A stretch of 64,000 nucleotides of DNA from Gordius sp. MW1 (GCA_964036665.1 OZ038531.1:2976001-3040000); one strand, 5' to 3'; positions 12,408 to 25,239 are shown, counted from the stretch's first letter. The notes: generated from the letters alone by a model not told the origin. Numbers and translations: made by a program.

Positions 12408-15400
12408 TCAATTGACATTATTGTCCAGTATCCGTTCCATGATTGGTAAGACCATGTCAAATGTTGGCCTTTTAGCAGGGATTTCGTTCATTGCTATACG
12501 CGCAAGTTTGGAGAGGTGGGGTGAAAGCATTCCATCTACGCTTAAGCGAACGTCGTCCAGACATACCTAGAGGACAAAAACAAATATTATATACTCATAG
12601 CCGCCCGAGCCCTTAAAAAATTTTATGCTAAAACTTATAAAACAGTTTCACATAGTTTTAATTCTATTAAAGCCAAATTACCATTTTATAAACCAAAATA
12701 AGATATAAGGGCTCGTCTAAATATCGTACTTTGCTGGGCAGCAAAAGTCGTCATACGGGTTACAACATAGTCGTGTCTTAACTTCGAATTAACAGCAGAA
12801 CTACATTTCAGACGCATAACATAACAGCAATTTTGTAAGATGCAAAAATTTTGCCAAGCTTAAATGTTGTATGTTTTTAAATTTTTCGGTATCAGCATTG
12901 TTCGGATTTTATCTCAAGATTTGAAATATTCACAGATCTATTATCGGGAACGTTAGAGGTAAAACGAATTATAATTCTAACATTCCCGATAAAATCTATG
13001 AAGAACATTGATTATGAGGGTAAAAATTTTCTAAAACAAAAAAAACGTTTTTAACTATCAAAAAACAAAATATTAATAATTACAACCGAGTTTCACCCAT
13101 GAAATTGGATTGGATATTTAGACAAAGATGAATTCGCGCGCTTTGAATCTGAATCCGATATTAAGACATGCCTTAAAAAGTCATGCAAATTAAAATTTGC
13201 CTATCCCCTTGCAAACAAAATTAATTTTAGATTCAAACTACATACGGTGAATAGTGTTGGTCGTGATTAGCAAGCTAAACTTATAAGACAAAGTTAATAA
13301 TAATTCGACTATTGTGATTAAGAGACTATGTAATTTTTAGTTTTATACATGCAGTTTAAGGTTCGATTGATTGATAAAAAGCCACTTATATAGTAATAAA
13401 TAACTATTGAATACAAAAATATCTGGAGCTAATGGTCAGGAGTAATTTAACAAAGAATAATTACTACAAATCGGAGCAAAAAATGAATACTATATATAAC
13501 TTATGCAGGTATAATAATCGTATTGACCAAAGTGGCCCAAAATTTTAACTCTACCATGGCATCCACCATTAAACAAAAATATTATCTATATAAAATGTTC
13601 GATTTGTAGGTTTAATAAAACTAGTTTTCACGTACAGCACAAACAATATAAAGTATTCAATTATTTTTAACCACTAAAAATTTTTTAAAGGAAATGCAAA
13701 AGTGAGTAATTTATTATGTACCTTCATGCCGATTTGCATGTTAGACAAATTGTCGTATGGTATTTGACGAGTGTCCAATTCCCACAGAATTACTCCAAAA
13801 CTCCACATATCCGCACTTCGTACATTTAACGTTTCGTGTTTTTTCTTCAAAACTATCATCACGAAAAATGATAAATTTTTGTGATTATATACACAATAAA
13901 TGGTGTTTAATTTCCCCCCCCCCCCAAACGTTTTTTAAGCGAGAAAATCTCGAATTATTTCACAAGAAAATGAAAATTAGAGGCCCCAAAAATTACAATT
14001 CTATAAAGTTTCCAGGATAATAGTATAAAGGACAAAGTACACGGTTCAACAAGAAAAATTGAACGGCAAACTGTTTGGAGATTTTGGTAGAGTTTTTCGC
14101 GGTGAATACAAGCATGATTTTAGTTTTTTCCCTATACGTCAAGTTTTTAGAATATGTGCTGCTGTCAAAATAAGTTACTAAAACCAGCGATTTTAACATT
14201 TTTCAAACGTCAATAACACTTGCAAATTAATCGTTAAAATTTTGGTATGATCAATTTGTTTGATAAATAAAGAAGAGATTATTCCATTAAAAATTTTTTT
14301 TACCCTAACTCTTCTAATTTGATATATGTTCAAAATTTACTTATCTCTATCGTTTTCCATCATGACAAATTACCCAAGACTTAAGGTGGCCCTCCCTCCC
14401 TTATAACACCAGGAATTAAGTGCCTGTTGTAACTCAAACAAAAACTGGCCGGGCTCGGACTCAAAATGTTGGAATTTTCAGATGTCTGCCTGCCCAATAC
14501 GTATTAGTGTTGTTGAAATGGTTGGGTTTTGTTTGGTCGCCCTTTGGTTCAAATAAGGCTAACTTCAAATTTTGACTAAGCCTGGAATCGGCCAAGTAAA
14601 TCAAACCAAAAAGCTTTTGGTCTATTTAAGTTTAGTCGACCGAAAACCAACGGTTGACCAAACAAAACCCAGCCCTTTTTACAACACTAAAGCACAGACC
14701 TACCTTCAGGCGCCATCCAATTTACGTTGTAGAGCCGGCCTTTGTCTTGAAACGAAAATTTAGCATCGGCCATGTTAATTTGCGCGTTCGAATTTTCGTC
14801 CAGCTAGATGCAAAGTAGATAAAAAAAATTTATGACAAAATAATGTATCTTTTTTAACTCATATTTACCAGCCAAAAGTTAAGTGCTTCATTTATAATCG
14901 ACAATTTAAGCTTTAATTTTCGCATAAACCCATAAAACCAACTTAAGCATGGGCGTAGCCAAGAAGAGGGGAGCAGGGAAGGGCATTTATTAAAATTATG
15001 GCTAAAAGTTTAAAAAATGATCACTTTGCCCCTCCCTAAATTATTTTTGTCCCCCTCTAATCCCTATGCTAGCTACGCCAATGAACTTAAGCGTTAACAT
15101 GCATAGAGAAGCAACCAAGTTGCACTAAAGATAGAAAATTTAAACAAGTAAAAAATTCAATGACCAGACATTTAAAATATTTATATAACTAATATATATA
15201 TATATTAAGTCATAAAGCATATACACTCAAAATTCATAAAATTATCTCTATAGCTACACATTAAAGCACATAAATTAACACGAAGCCAAGTTAGGTGATT
15301 AATTTAGTATTATACCTCATTCCTTTAGCCTATTATACCTTTAGACTAATTATACAGGCTTCGACATTAAAATTTATTACGTAACTTAGGCCTTAGTGCA

Positions 15401-18400
15401 ATAGACTGGCGAACAGCTGATAATAATTAAGTAAGCATGTAGGCCGCCATGTTTGAGGCATATATATTAATAAAATGCAAAAATCAGCTGCTCGACAGCG
15501 TTTAGTACTATTTGACGATGATTACACCACCTTTTTGGAGAATTAAAAATGAAGACGAGTTTTTAAAGAAAGCGGTATAGTGTTTTTACCATGATGTATT
15601 TGGTACTCAAATAGAAACGCGGGATCAAGGGGTTGAGCGTATGCAAGAAAGACATTCCACGGGCAACGTCTAAAGCTATTTGCAAGCCTTGCGTACTATC
15701 TATTTCCAGACCACCTGGATTCATTAAAACAATTATAAATTTTATATAAATAAGTACAATATTAGTCAAAAAATACATATATACATATAAAGATGAAATA
15801 AATGAAGGAGTTAAATTTTTTTCAGTCCATTATATTTTTTTGAGAGATAAAGTTAGTTCATTGGTGTATATCTAACATAATATTAAATACTACAATTATA
15901 TAATAATAATAATAAATTTAAAAACATTATATGAGTAATATGTCTTCATCTCCCTTTTTTAGAAGAGGCCATAAATCCAAAAAAAATTTGAAATTAAATT
16001 TTGCAATCAACTAGCTATTGATTGTTTCAATAAAGTTAAAAATTCCATATACGTAAAGATGGATAAAATAAAAAAAAGTTAAGTATTTTTTCAATCCTTT
16101 ATAATAAAAATTGATTTTTATTAACGGTATCGACGGTTTGATAATTAAAAACATTTTTTAATAGGACCCCCTAAAGTCAGTCACACAAAAATTCCCTTTA
16201 AAAACGTTCAAAATCTGAGCTAAAAATCTACGGTAAGAATTAAAACCAATCACACAATTGAAGATGAAGTTAATAAAAAACGTCTTCCCTTTTCGTAATA
16301 TTTGTAACAAATTTTGTATTATAAAACCATGTAGACTAATAAAACCATAGAGTGTGGAACAGCTGATTTTTACTATTAAAATCATTCAGACACCATAATA
16401 GCTGCCATCTTGTAGGAAAAACTCGACAACAGGTATATATTTATACTTCTCCACGTTATAATATATAGGAAAATAAATTAGACTAATAGTTTAATTTATA
16501 AATTAAGGAAAAAATAAGTAAAATAGAACGATAAATTATTAAGTGGAGTCCTATTGTTTGTTTAAAATTTCCCTCAAATGACGCTTTCTATACTTGCTAA
16601 AAAATTAACAGCTGTTCGGCAGTCTATGGTGTTATTCGTCTATGGGCTTGTCTTAATATCGGATTCAGATTCAAATCGCGCAAATTTATCTTTGTCCAAA
16701 CAAGCGATTCAATTTCATTGGTCAATCTCGATTTTAATAATTAATATTTTGTTTTATGATGATAGTTAAAAAGATTTTTTTGTTTATTTTAACTCTTGAG
16801 ATTAAATCCAAACTTCGCTGATACCTAAATTTAAGAACGTACAACATTTAAGCTTTGGCAAAAAAATTTGCATCCTACAAAATCGCTGTTATGTTATGCG
16901 CCTGAAATGTAAATCTGCTGTGAATTCGAAGTTAAGACTCACGGCTATGTTATAATTCGTACGACGATGTTTGCTGCGCAGCAAAATCCGATATTAGAAA
17001 GAGCCCTTATATCTAATTTTGGTTTATGAAATGGTAATTAAATCCTAATATAATACAATTAAAACGATGAGAAATTGTTGTATAAGTTTTAGCAAAATCC
17101 GATATTAGGACAAGCCCCCCCCCCTCCTCTGTATAAAACCGAATTTTTTGATTTGTAATTACGTCCCGTCTTTTGAAAGGAGTGCAGTGCGTGGAATAGA
17201 GAACCGTAAGTCCTGAATTCGCTGATAACTATAAGATTGGGTGGAGAATTGCAACAGCCCAAGACGGGTAAAACGTTTGGGTGTGAGAAGACGCGTAGCC
17301 TGGGGTACTGTTCTTGAAAATCTCTGGAAACGCGACTGCTTATGTCTCTAACGCTGAGTATGCGAGCCACTATGTCCGTATTTTGCCATTTACCCTTCCA
17401 CAACTAATAAACACAAAATATTGTGCAAAAACATCTAGAATTCTTTTATGTATAAGGTGTAAGAATACTTGAAATTTGAAGATAAGTTATACTTTATATG
17501 CATATTAATACATTTCAAACTCGAAAAAAACGGGTATATTTGTTAAAATTTTTCTGCCCAAACCCGGCCTAGTCCAATTTTACAACAAAATTACGAACCA
17601 GAACACTATTAAGTGTCGGCCCAGTTATGCCCAAATAAATATGATTTTAAATTTTTATTTATAATTTTGTGATATTTTTCCAAAAAATTTCAATTTAATT
17701 CTCGATATTATACAATCAAATAGAAAAGTGAGAAAATAATACGCGTAAACATGTGTTAAAGTTAATTGATGGTGTTTATAATTTTACATTAATAAAGTTA
17801 GCATGACCACGAGATAATCAACTATAACCTGCTATCATTAAACTCTTTTGAAAAACGTTTACAACCAAGAAAGCTACATACTAATTTAATTTTTAAACTA
17901 TATATAAGGAGACATGGGCGTAACCGAGGGGGTGGGGAGGGAGAGGCGGCTGCCCCCCTCTAAATCCAAAAATTTGTTAAAATTTATCAAATGTATGACT
18001 AAAATTTCAAAAAATGATCACTTTGCCCCTCCCCAAATCATTATTGCCCCTCCCCCTCCTAATTCCAATGCTGGCTACGCCCAAGAAAGGAGATATTACG
18101 TCGTGAGAATGTCCCGAACTGATCCTAGATTCCAAAGTCAGCTGTTCCATGTCGATGCCAGAACAACGCGATAACGTCGCATCTCCTAAAAATGATTGAA
18201 ATAATATACCTTAATAATAAATTAAATTTTGAATTTATTAATTTTTAAAAATCCAACAATTACATAGTACCGAACCGACTAGTGTTGTAAAAACGGCTGG
18301 GTTTTGTACGGCTGACATTTGGTTTTACTCAACTTAACGTTTCTTGGTCGACCACTAGGCTTAGTCAAAATTTGAAAAATAGATTAGAGTCGACCGTGCT

Positions 18401-21400
18401 AGTCTTAGATAAACCAAAGGTGGACCAAACGAAACCCTAGTAACGACCAAAAAAGTTAGGTTCATATTAAAAATGGGAGAAGCTCTTAATAAAAATGTGC
18501 CTTACGGCTCCGCTTTTTAGTTCCCCACCAACTTTGGTTCTTGTAAGGTATTGTACGGGTTAGATCTTGACCACACGCCTCCGCTTTTTCTTTAATATGG
18601 GGTATATGAGTTAACATGGTATTTACAATTTACAACAAGGTAAAATTTCTAATAATAACACTGGTCGACAAATAATGGACTTGAAAAATCAGCCGGCAAA
18701 TTGTTCCCAGATTCTGGTAGAGTTTTACGCGGTGAACGCAAATATATTTTTAGTTTTTTCCCCTATACGTCAAGTTTTTGAAATATTTGCTGCTGTCAAA
18801 GTTGCTAAAAACAGGATTTTATCGTTTTTCAAACGTCAATAACTTGCAAATTAATCGGTAAATATTATTTTAATAAAATTAATTTGTAGATAAAGGGGAA
18901 AGGAATCCCTAGAAACATTTTTAACCCTAGCTTTATTAAATTTTTGATATATATTAAAAATTAACTAATTTCTATTAATTGACAAATTTCCCCAGGCTTA
19001 AAGTCGCCCTCCCTTCCCTATGTGCGTTGTTGTTTATCTACTACCATGGGCGTAGCCAGCATTGGAATTAGAGGGGAGAGGCAATGGAGGGGCAAAATGA
19101 TCATTTTTTAAAATTTCAGCGATAATTTTAATACATTTTAACAAATTTTTGATAGAGGGGGGCAGCCGCCTCTCCCTGCCCCTCTCCTTGGCTATGCTCA
19201 TGTCTAATACTAATAGAGACCTGCGGGAACAATGCTCACAAAAACGTCCCACGTAATATCACTCAGGCACGTGACACAACTCACACATGACACAACATAC
19301 ACCCGTAATAGATCAGCTGAAATACCTGCGACCGAGGCTGCGACGAGGTGGGAAAACACTTTGGCCACGTCGAGGGGCGTGGCCCCGTATCGATTGGCTT
19401 GCGTCACGTGACTGCCCCCCTTCTCCACCAACTCTAGCGCCGTGTTCACGTGACCCCAAAAGCAGGCGTAGTGCAGGGCCGTGTTACCGTGTTCGTTCGC
19501 CGCGTTCGCATCCGCCCGGTGCGTCAACAACTGTAAACGTGCGCGAACGCGAGAGAGAAAGTAGTTCGAAGCATATGGGCCAACCGATATGCAGACGATA
19601 AAATCTTAACTTATTCCCATGTGGAATTTCGTTGTTAAAGTTTAAATTAAACACATATTACCCATTATTACATTATATTTTTAGCGATGAATACGCATTA
19701 TATTTAAGCATGATTTATGCTTTAATACAAAAATTGTCATTTAAAACGTTAAACGGTTATTTTATAATTACAACAACTGCTATAATTCTCCCATAATATT
19801 TAAATGGACCTAAACGAAATATGTCAAAGTATTAAGAAACTAAACAAACATAGCCTTTAATCTTGAGCTAAGCAAGCAAACTCTGGTGTGAAACTCAATT
19901 TTACGCAAGTCTAAGTACAAGCGTCTTCACTTTGATGCCACTCATAATCAAATCTACTTTTAAAACGTTCAAAAGTGACGATGATATTAGCTTTAAAGCC
20001 AACATAGACAAAATTTAAGCAAGTATTAACCAAAAAAGATAATTAATTTGATAAAATATTTAACATTTCATTTTTCAGCTCTTATATTTCGCATATTAAA
20101 AAATTCAAAAAATGTTAGGTATATAACCTTTTTCACAATTTCCGTATGTCCCTGACTAGCTGCCAAGTGTAGGGGTGTGTCGTCGCCCATATTGGTAGAA
20201 TTTACTTGGGCCCCCCTGAGCAGCAAAATGTCCACCACATTGGCCCGCCCCTCTCTGCAAGCCCAATGCAATGGGCTAAACCCATGTTCGTCCCTATATA
20301 AAGAAGAGCGATAAAACAAGCATAAATTAAAGTTAGAATTAAACTAAATAGAATCGCCCATTTAATAATTTAGGAATAATCATACGTTCATGGGCGTAGC
20401 CAGGAGGGGGCAGGGAGGGGCGGCTGCCCCCCTCTAAATCCAAAAATTTGTTGAAATTTAATATAATCATGGCTAAAATTTTAAAAGATGATCATTTTGG
20501 CCCTCCCTAAATCATTATTGCCCCCCTCTAAATCTAATGCTGGCCACGCCCATGATCATATGTTAGTTTACTAATAACGAGTAACAAGTTTAATTATTTT
20601 AAGGCTAATAAGGGTTTTTTTCTAAATCATTGTATGTAATACATGCTAAAATATAATAAATTTATGAGCAGGCATAGAATAGAGCTATGGATCAAAAATG
20701 CATTAGATTTTACAATTTCCATCATGGGGGTAGCCAGGGGTAGAACTAGAGGGGGGCAATATTTTTTTTGAAATTTAAGCTATAATTATTGTAAATTTTT
20801 TAATTGGGTTTAGAGAGGCAGCTGCCCCTCCCTGCCTGCGCCTGTGATTTCCATAATGCCTTATTTCAGCTCAAATGATATGCGTATAAAGTGTCTATTT
20901 TACTGAAAGAAGTGACCGTTAGCTGAGGGAGGGAGTTTTAAAATACAAACATAGTTTGGCCGTTTAATTTTTAAGGCGTCCCTCCAAAAAAAATCAAAAA
21001 GTTTGTAACCCATTATTCATTTAGAACTCTCACATAAAGTGACGTAAGAAGCGATGTATCTCGACTACAAAAAGCAGAAATAATACCATTTATAAATTGA
21101 AAAATATATTGCAAATAATAAACCAAAATATATGTTGACATAAACAATAGTGTTGCAAAAAGGGCTGGGTTTTGTTTGGTCGACTTTTGGTTTTAGTCGA
21201 CAAAGCATAAACAGACCAAAGCTTTGACCAAAAAAACCTAGAAAAATAGACCAAAAAATCTTCGGTCTGTTTATGTTTAGTCGACCGAAACCAAAGGCCG
21301 ACCAAACAAAACCCAGCCCTTTTTACAACACTAACACCAATATATTTGCTAAATCAAGTTATTGACGCCCGAAAAACGGTCAAATTTAGCTGTTTTTAGC

Positions 21401-23453
21401 AACTTAACAGCAAATTTTCCAAAAACTTAACGTATAAGGGAAAAAATTAAAAACATATTTGTGTTCACCGTAAAAAAACTCCACTAGGACCTGGAAACAG
21501 TTTGCCGGTTGATTTTATAAGTCCATTATTTGTTGACCAGTGTAATTGATTCTACAGACATGCCATTTAGAAATATATATTGTAAAAAAAATTGGATTTT
21601 CTTAAAACATTTGACGAATAAAATTTGATAACAGGTTATGTATGAGGGAGTCCACATTTGGAAATTAGTAATTTTATATATTAAGTAATCATTTTCTTGG
21701 TTTATCCACAGAAAATTAACCGTAAAATCATAAGGTTCTATGCTAACTAACTTAAAGATTTCGTTAGGAATAAAATTCACCTAAAATTCGAGAAGATAGC
21801 GCCAATACTTTAAAACATATATATATATGCAATAGTAAAGTGAGTAAAATGCGCCCGAGTGTGATTTTGGCCTCTGAGTGTCAAAACCCCAAAAAGTATT
21901 GACGAGGAATGAATACATATATGGTAGGGTGTGTGTGAGAAAGACTTTGAAATATTCAAAAAATTTAGCGAATTTAAAATAAAAATTATTAACAAGATAT
22001 TAAAACATCGTTCCAAAGAAACTAAGTAAATTATTTTTCAATCTAACCTCCTTTAAAATGGTTTACCTTACCTTGGTAGAATACTACAAACTTAAAAGTT
22101 TCAGCTATAGGCAGCAGACCTACGAAAATTTGAAAGGTCAGATTTATAATTTTATTTTGAAAAAGTGCTGTAAAAATGGCTGAGTTTTGTTGGGCCGACC
22201 TTCGATTTTAGTCAGCTAAACACAAACTGACTGGAGATTTTTTGGTCTGTTTTTCTTGTTCGACCTCTAGGCTAAGTCAAAAATTGAAAAATAGACCAGA
22301 GCCGACCTTGAGTTGTAGTCAAAGGTCGACCAAACAAAATCCAGCCCTTTGCACAACACTACTTAGAAATATATTTATATCTATGCAATCTATCGTATTG
22401 CAACAGGTGCAAAATGGGAGAGATGGTTCTGCTGATAAAATAAAACAGGAATTTTTTATGGTGGTTATATTTCAACGTTTTTTATTAAGAAAAAGAAATT
22501 CAAATTAATAAAATATAACTATGCAAAATTTAGACATTTTTCACTTGGATAATTTGAGCCTGTAAAAATAGCAATCACTTTTAAAAAATAAAATATAAAT
22601 GAAGCCTTTGTTGGTTTTTGGTCTAAAGTCCATTATACTTAGAACCCTTTTAGAACATAATTTATCAGATTTAAGGGTCCATAAAATTTTACATATTACA
22701 CCTTTGTATATTTTTGTGCTTTTTATTGATTAATTTGAATTATAATAAGAAATTTACCAATTAAATATAACTTGATTTTTTAAATTTAAAATAATTAGGT
22801 TAATTTCAATTCAATTCATTGTATAATTAGACTATAAGTAAATTGTTTAATAAAACTGTCTCAAAATTCTCTAGATAAGCAGAGGAAGGCCAAAAATAGT
22901 TGTCTCCTAAAATTTAAAAATTTTAAGGTTTGTATATAAAATAAGCATCATCTTGCCCTTTGTTAATCATTACCAAACACAGCTCTCCTCCCCCCCCCCC
23001 AAATCTTTTCAAATGAATCCTGCATGTGCCCATACTTTGAAGCATTAGCAATGTATGCCTATATTCAGAAAAATAATCCTTCAATACATACAAACTAAAT
23101 AAAAAATTGTTAAACTTATCATTAATGCAATTGCACATAAAATTGAGTCATTAAACTATTTAATAAGAGTATAAATGAACATGAAAAAATATCTAGATTT
23201 TTGATTTTATTGATAATAATGGTTTTTATATAATATAAACTTAAATCCTAATTATATGTCAACATTTATAAATCTATTATATAATAATGGCATTAAACTG
23301 ACACTGAATATTTTATATCATTTACTAAATGATAACTCTGGCAAAATGTTTATAAAAGCCTTACCCTTGTAAAAGATCATTTTCTGGATTATCCAACCAA
23401 TTTCGAATTTGCAAAATGTTGCCTTCCTTACATAAACTAAATATGTCTTCCAT
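12408..23453 (-). CDS. ILK: Integrin-linked kinase (ILK), complete, 10 exons, 461 aa
   Basis: ILK is the pseudokinase scaffold of the ILK-PINCH-parvin complex at integrin adhesions. Exons in transcript order: 23453-23365, 20293-20128, 19530-19326, 18589-18506, 18185-18100, 17403-17163, 15714-15590, 14803-14704, 13852-13722, 12566-12408. They sum to 1386 nt with every phase matching, giving 461 aa; vertebrate ILK is about 452. The start is [12 protein letters not shown]; the stop is TGA at 12410-12408. Ankyrin repeats fill about residues 30-150 ([44 protein letters not shown]). A linker with [16 protein letters not shown] follows, then the kinase-like domain from about 211 ([71 protein letters not shown]). 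Kinase residues are degenerate: R224 at the beta-3 lysine, and MADAKF in place of DFG. Several introns hold family A, B, C, D and E elements. Confidence 0.97.
12709..13172 (+). repeat. Family A element, copy 2, with nested insertion
   Basis: GGGCTCGTCTAAATATCG start and GAATCCGATATTAAGACATG end, in the last ILK intron. Related sequence extends left to about 12604. A separate fold-back interrupts it at about 12931-13002. Confidence 0.75.
12931..13002. repeat. Nested fold-back inside family A copy 2
   Basis: CAGATCTATTATCGGGAACG and CATTCCCGATAAAATCTATG form the two arms. The block is absent from the other family A copies at the same place. Confidence 0.65.
14042..14415 (+). repeat. Family E element
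   Basis: GTAGAGTTTTTCGCGGTGAA, CCCTATACGTCAAGTTTTTA and TTTTTCAAACGTCAATAACA blocks, ending near CTTAAGGTGGCCCTCCCTCC. ILK intron. Confidence 0.7.
14507..14688. repeat. Family B fold-back element
   Basis: GTGTTGTTGAAATGGTTGGG to CCCAGCCCTTTTTACAACAC, in the ILK intron after exon 14803-14704. Confidence 0.8.
14948..15083. repeat. Family C element
   Basis: CATGGGCGTAGCCAAGAAGA to CTAGCTACGCCAATG, in an ILK intron. Confidence 0.78.
15399..15512. repeat. Family D fragment
   Basis: AATAGACTGGCGAACAGCTG to AAAATCAGCTGCTCGACAGC, in an ILK intron. Confidence 0.6.
16330..16643. repeat. Family D element abutting family A copy 3
   Basis: TAGACTAATAAAACCATAGA to CAGTCTATGGTGTTATTCGT plus CTATG. It touches the start of the family A element at 16644. 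Confidence 0.72.
16644..17117 (-). repeat. Family A element, copy 3, longest form with matching ends
   Basis: Left end GGGCTTGTCTTAATATCGGA; right end reads GGGCTTGTCCTAATATCGGA in reverse complement. An internal GAGCCC junction at 17001-17006 corresponds to the GGGCTC end of copies 1 and 2. It is in an ILK intron, opposite in orientation to copy 2. Confidence 0.75.
17913..18083. repeat. Family C element
   Basis: CATGGGCGTAACCGAGGGGG to GCTGGCTACGCCCAAG. It sits 16 bases inside the intron after ILK exon 18185-18100. Confidence 0.8.
18281..18434. repeat. Family B element, right end degraded
   Basis: AGTGTTGTAAAAACGGCTGG is intact at the left; the right side stops at GACCAAACGAAACCCTAG. ILK intron. 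Confidence 0.65.
18661..19020 (+). repeat. Family E element
   Basis: GTAGAGTTTTACGCGGTGAA, CCCTATACGTCAAGTTTTTG and TTTTTCAAACGTCAATAACT blocks, ending CTTAAAGTCGCCCTCCC. ILK intron. Confidence 0.7.
19045..19202. repeat. Family C element, opposite orientation
   Basis: CATGGGCGTAGCCAGCATTG to TTGGCTATGCTCATG, in an ILK intron. Confidence 0.8.
20389..20554. repeat. Family C element
   Basis: TCATGGGCGTAGCCAGGAGG to TGCTGGCCACGCCCATG, in ILK intron 1. Confidence 0.82.
20723..20850. repeat. Family C element, opposite orientation, shorter
   Basis: CATGGGGGTAGCCAGGGGTA to CCCTGCCTGCGCCTGTG, 170 bases from the previous copy and inverted to it. Confidence 0.7.
21149..21333. repeat. Family B fold-back element
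   Basis: AGTGTTGCAAAAAGGGCTGG to CCAGCCCTTTTTACAACACT, in ILK intron 1. Confidence 0.82.
21345..21545 (-). repeat. Family E fragment, inverted
   Basis: AAAAACTTAACGTATAAGGG and GGTTGATTTTATAAGTCCAT blocks in reverse orientation, in ILK intron 1. Confidence 0.65.
22164..22361. repeat. Family B fold-back element
   Basis: AGTGCTGTAAAAATGGCTGA to CCAGCCCTTTGCACAACACT, in ILK intron 1. Confidence 0.75.
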
Positions 23454-25239
23454 CAAAAATAAAAATCCTTGCTTTGCATTGCTAATGAATACGATGAAAA
23501 GAGGTGAACAGATGTTACAATCTAAATAAGTGCTATTCAAATAGTTGTGTTTACAAAAATATGGTACAAATAAACTCTTCCCAATACCACAGGCGCGCCA
23601 AGGGGGAGGCAAGCGGGACTTATCCTTCCTCTCGACCCAAATTTTATAAAATTTTTGATCAATAATTAGATTAAATGGACTAAAATAATAGTTTAGCTGC
23701 ATAACAGATTTTGAGACACTTATAAAAGCCTAGAAACATAATATATACATTCTGTTTTTTAAAATTAATTACTAAATGCATTGTAAATTTTCTAAATATG
23801 ATAGTGAATTGCTATAAAAAAACTTGGTTGAACATTTTTTTACGTAAAAACATTAGACCTCCCCATTGCTAGAAAGTGACTAATTAAGGGATTTCTTATA
23901 CATCATCTGTTATAAATATTATGGTTTGTGTTTTAAGTTATTACTTGTGCATATATAGTTAAAACATTTGCATATCCAACCCTAATTAAAAGTTGACTAT
24001 TAAATTGAATATTATTTGTAGTAATCTATCCTAACCCATATATTTATATAAATTTTAATCCATTGATTAATAATTTCTAGATAATACCCTGTATTTGTTC
24101 AAATATGTAGATGAAAACGTTTCACCTATATATAAACAATGATGTGGTTTTCAATAGCGTAGCCAAGGCCCCCCCCTTACCAAAAATTCAAAAAAATTAA
24201 TATAAATAAAATACTAAATAAATTTAATTTCAGCGAAAAGCTTATACGATATTTTTTTTGTCTTCTTAACACCACATCCATCAAGTTTTTCTATAATCAA
24301 GAGATTAAAAGCTTATTCAAAAAATAGGATGACACCGATGGAAAAAATTGGCAATATTAAATAATCATAGGTAATGCTCCCTGGTGATATTTCTAAATAA
24401 CAATCAAATGACTATTAATTATAATGTTCCTCATTTTATACACAGAATTAATACCTTTATCATTTAACACATATTTCTGAAATTTTCTGCTAACCCATCA
24501 CGGTTTGATAAAGTGACAGAAAAATAGTAACTATATAAAAATCATTGTTATGGTGCCCGACCAGGCCTATTTGAGAATCCTAATTTACGACGGTTGCCTG
24601 CCCGGCTCTTGGCCGAGTGGGCTCAGTGGGCCTGACTTTTTGGTTGTTTAATATTTATTTTTAATTACAAATAAATGTTTAAAAAAAATTTGGCAGCTTT
24701 CCCTCCCCTCGAGAAAATCCTAGCTACGCGCCTGGAATACAACATTAAAGCACTTGAATACAAATTTTTGGATACAATGGCTTACATATTCCTATTTATA
24801 TAAGAAATTAAATCATTAGAGTTATTTAAATAAAATAGTTTGTGCCCTTTAAAGTATTTGTGTTCCGATCTTGTCAGGTCTCGTTTGGGTCCTGAAAGCA
24901 AAATTTAGTCTCGTTCGTGTACGATTATGAGAATTGCGATCTCATCTCGTCTCGCCTTAGTTAATCTTCGTTCTCGTCTCAACGAAAAATCTCGACGTGT
25001 CGAGTTTAGCATTTCTTAAAATATAGAAAATATTTTCCTGGCTTATTTAATTATTATATAGAAAAAAGTTCCAAAAATGCAAACCATTTTTATTTAAACC
25101 TTTATAACACAATTTTAATGTGCAACATATCATTAATATTGCTTATACACTACTTCATTCTACAGTCTAAAAGGAGTTAAGAACAAATAAGCAGTTAAAA
25201 AGGGAGAATTTTTTCAAAAATATCAAATTAATAGATTTG

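Noticed and set aside
19210-19325. Continuation of the ILK ankyrin exon to the in-frame stop at 19210
   Set aside because: A GTATTT donor at 19325 and the downstream exon at 18589, in the right phase and with ILK homology, show that this is intron.
23361-23702. N-terminal extension of ILK upstream of MEDIF
   Set aside because: The frame is open, but ILK proteins begin at this methionine and the extra residues are intron- or UTR-like.
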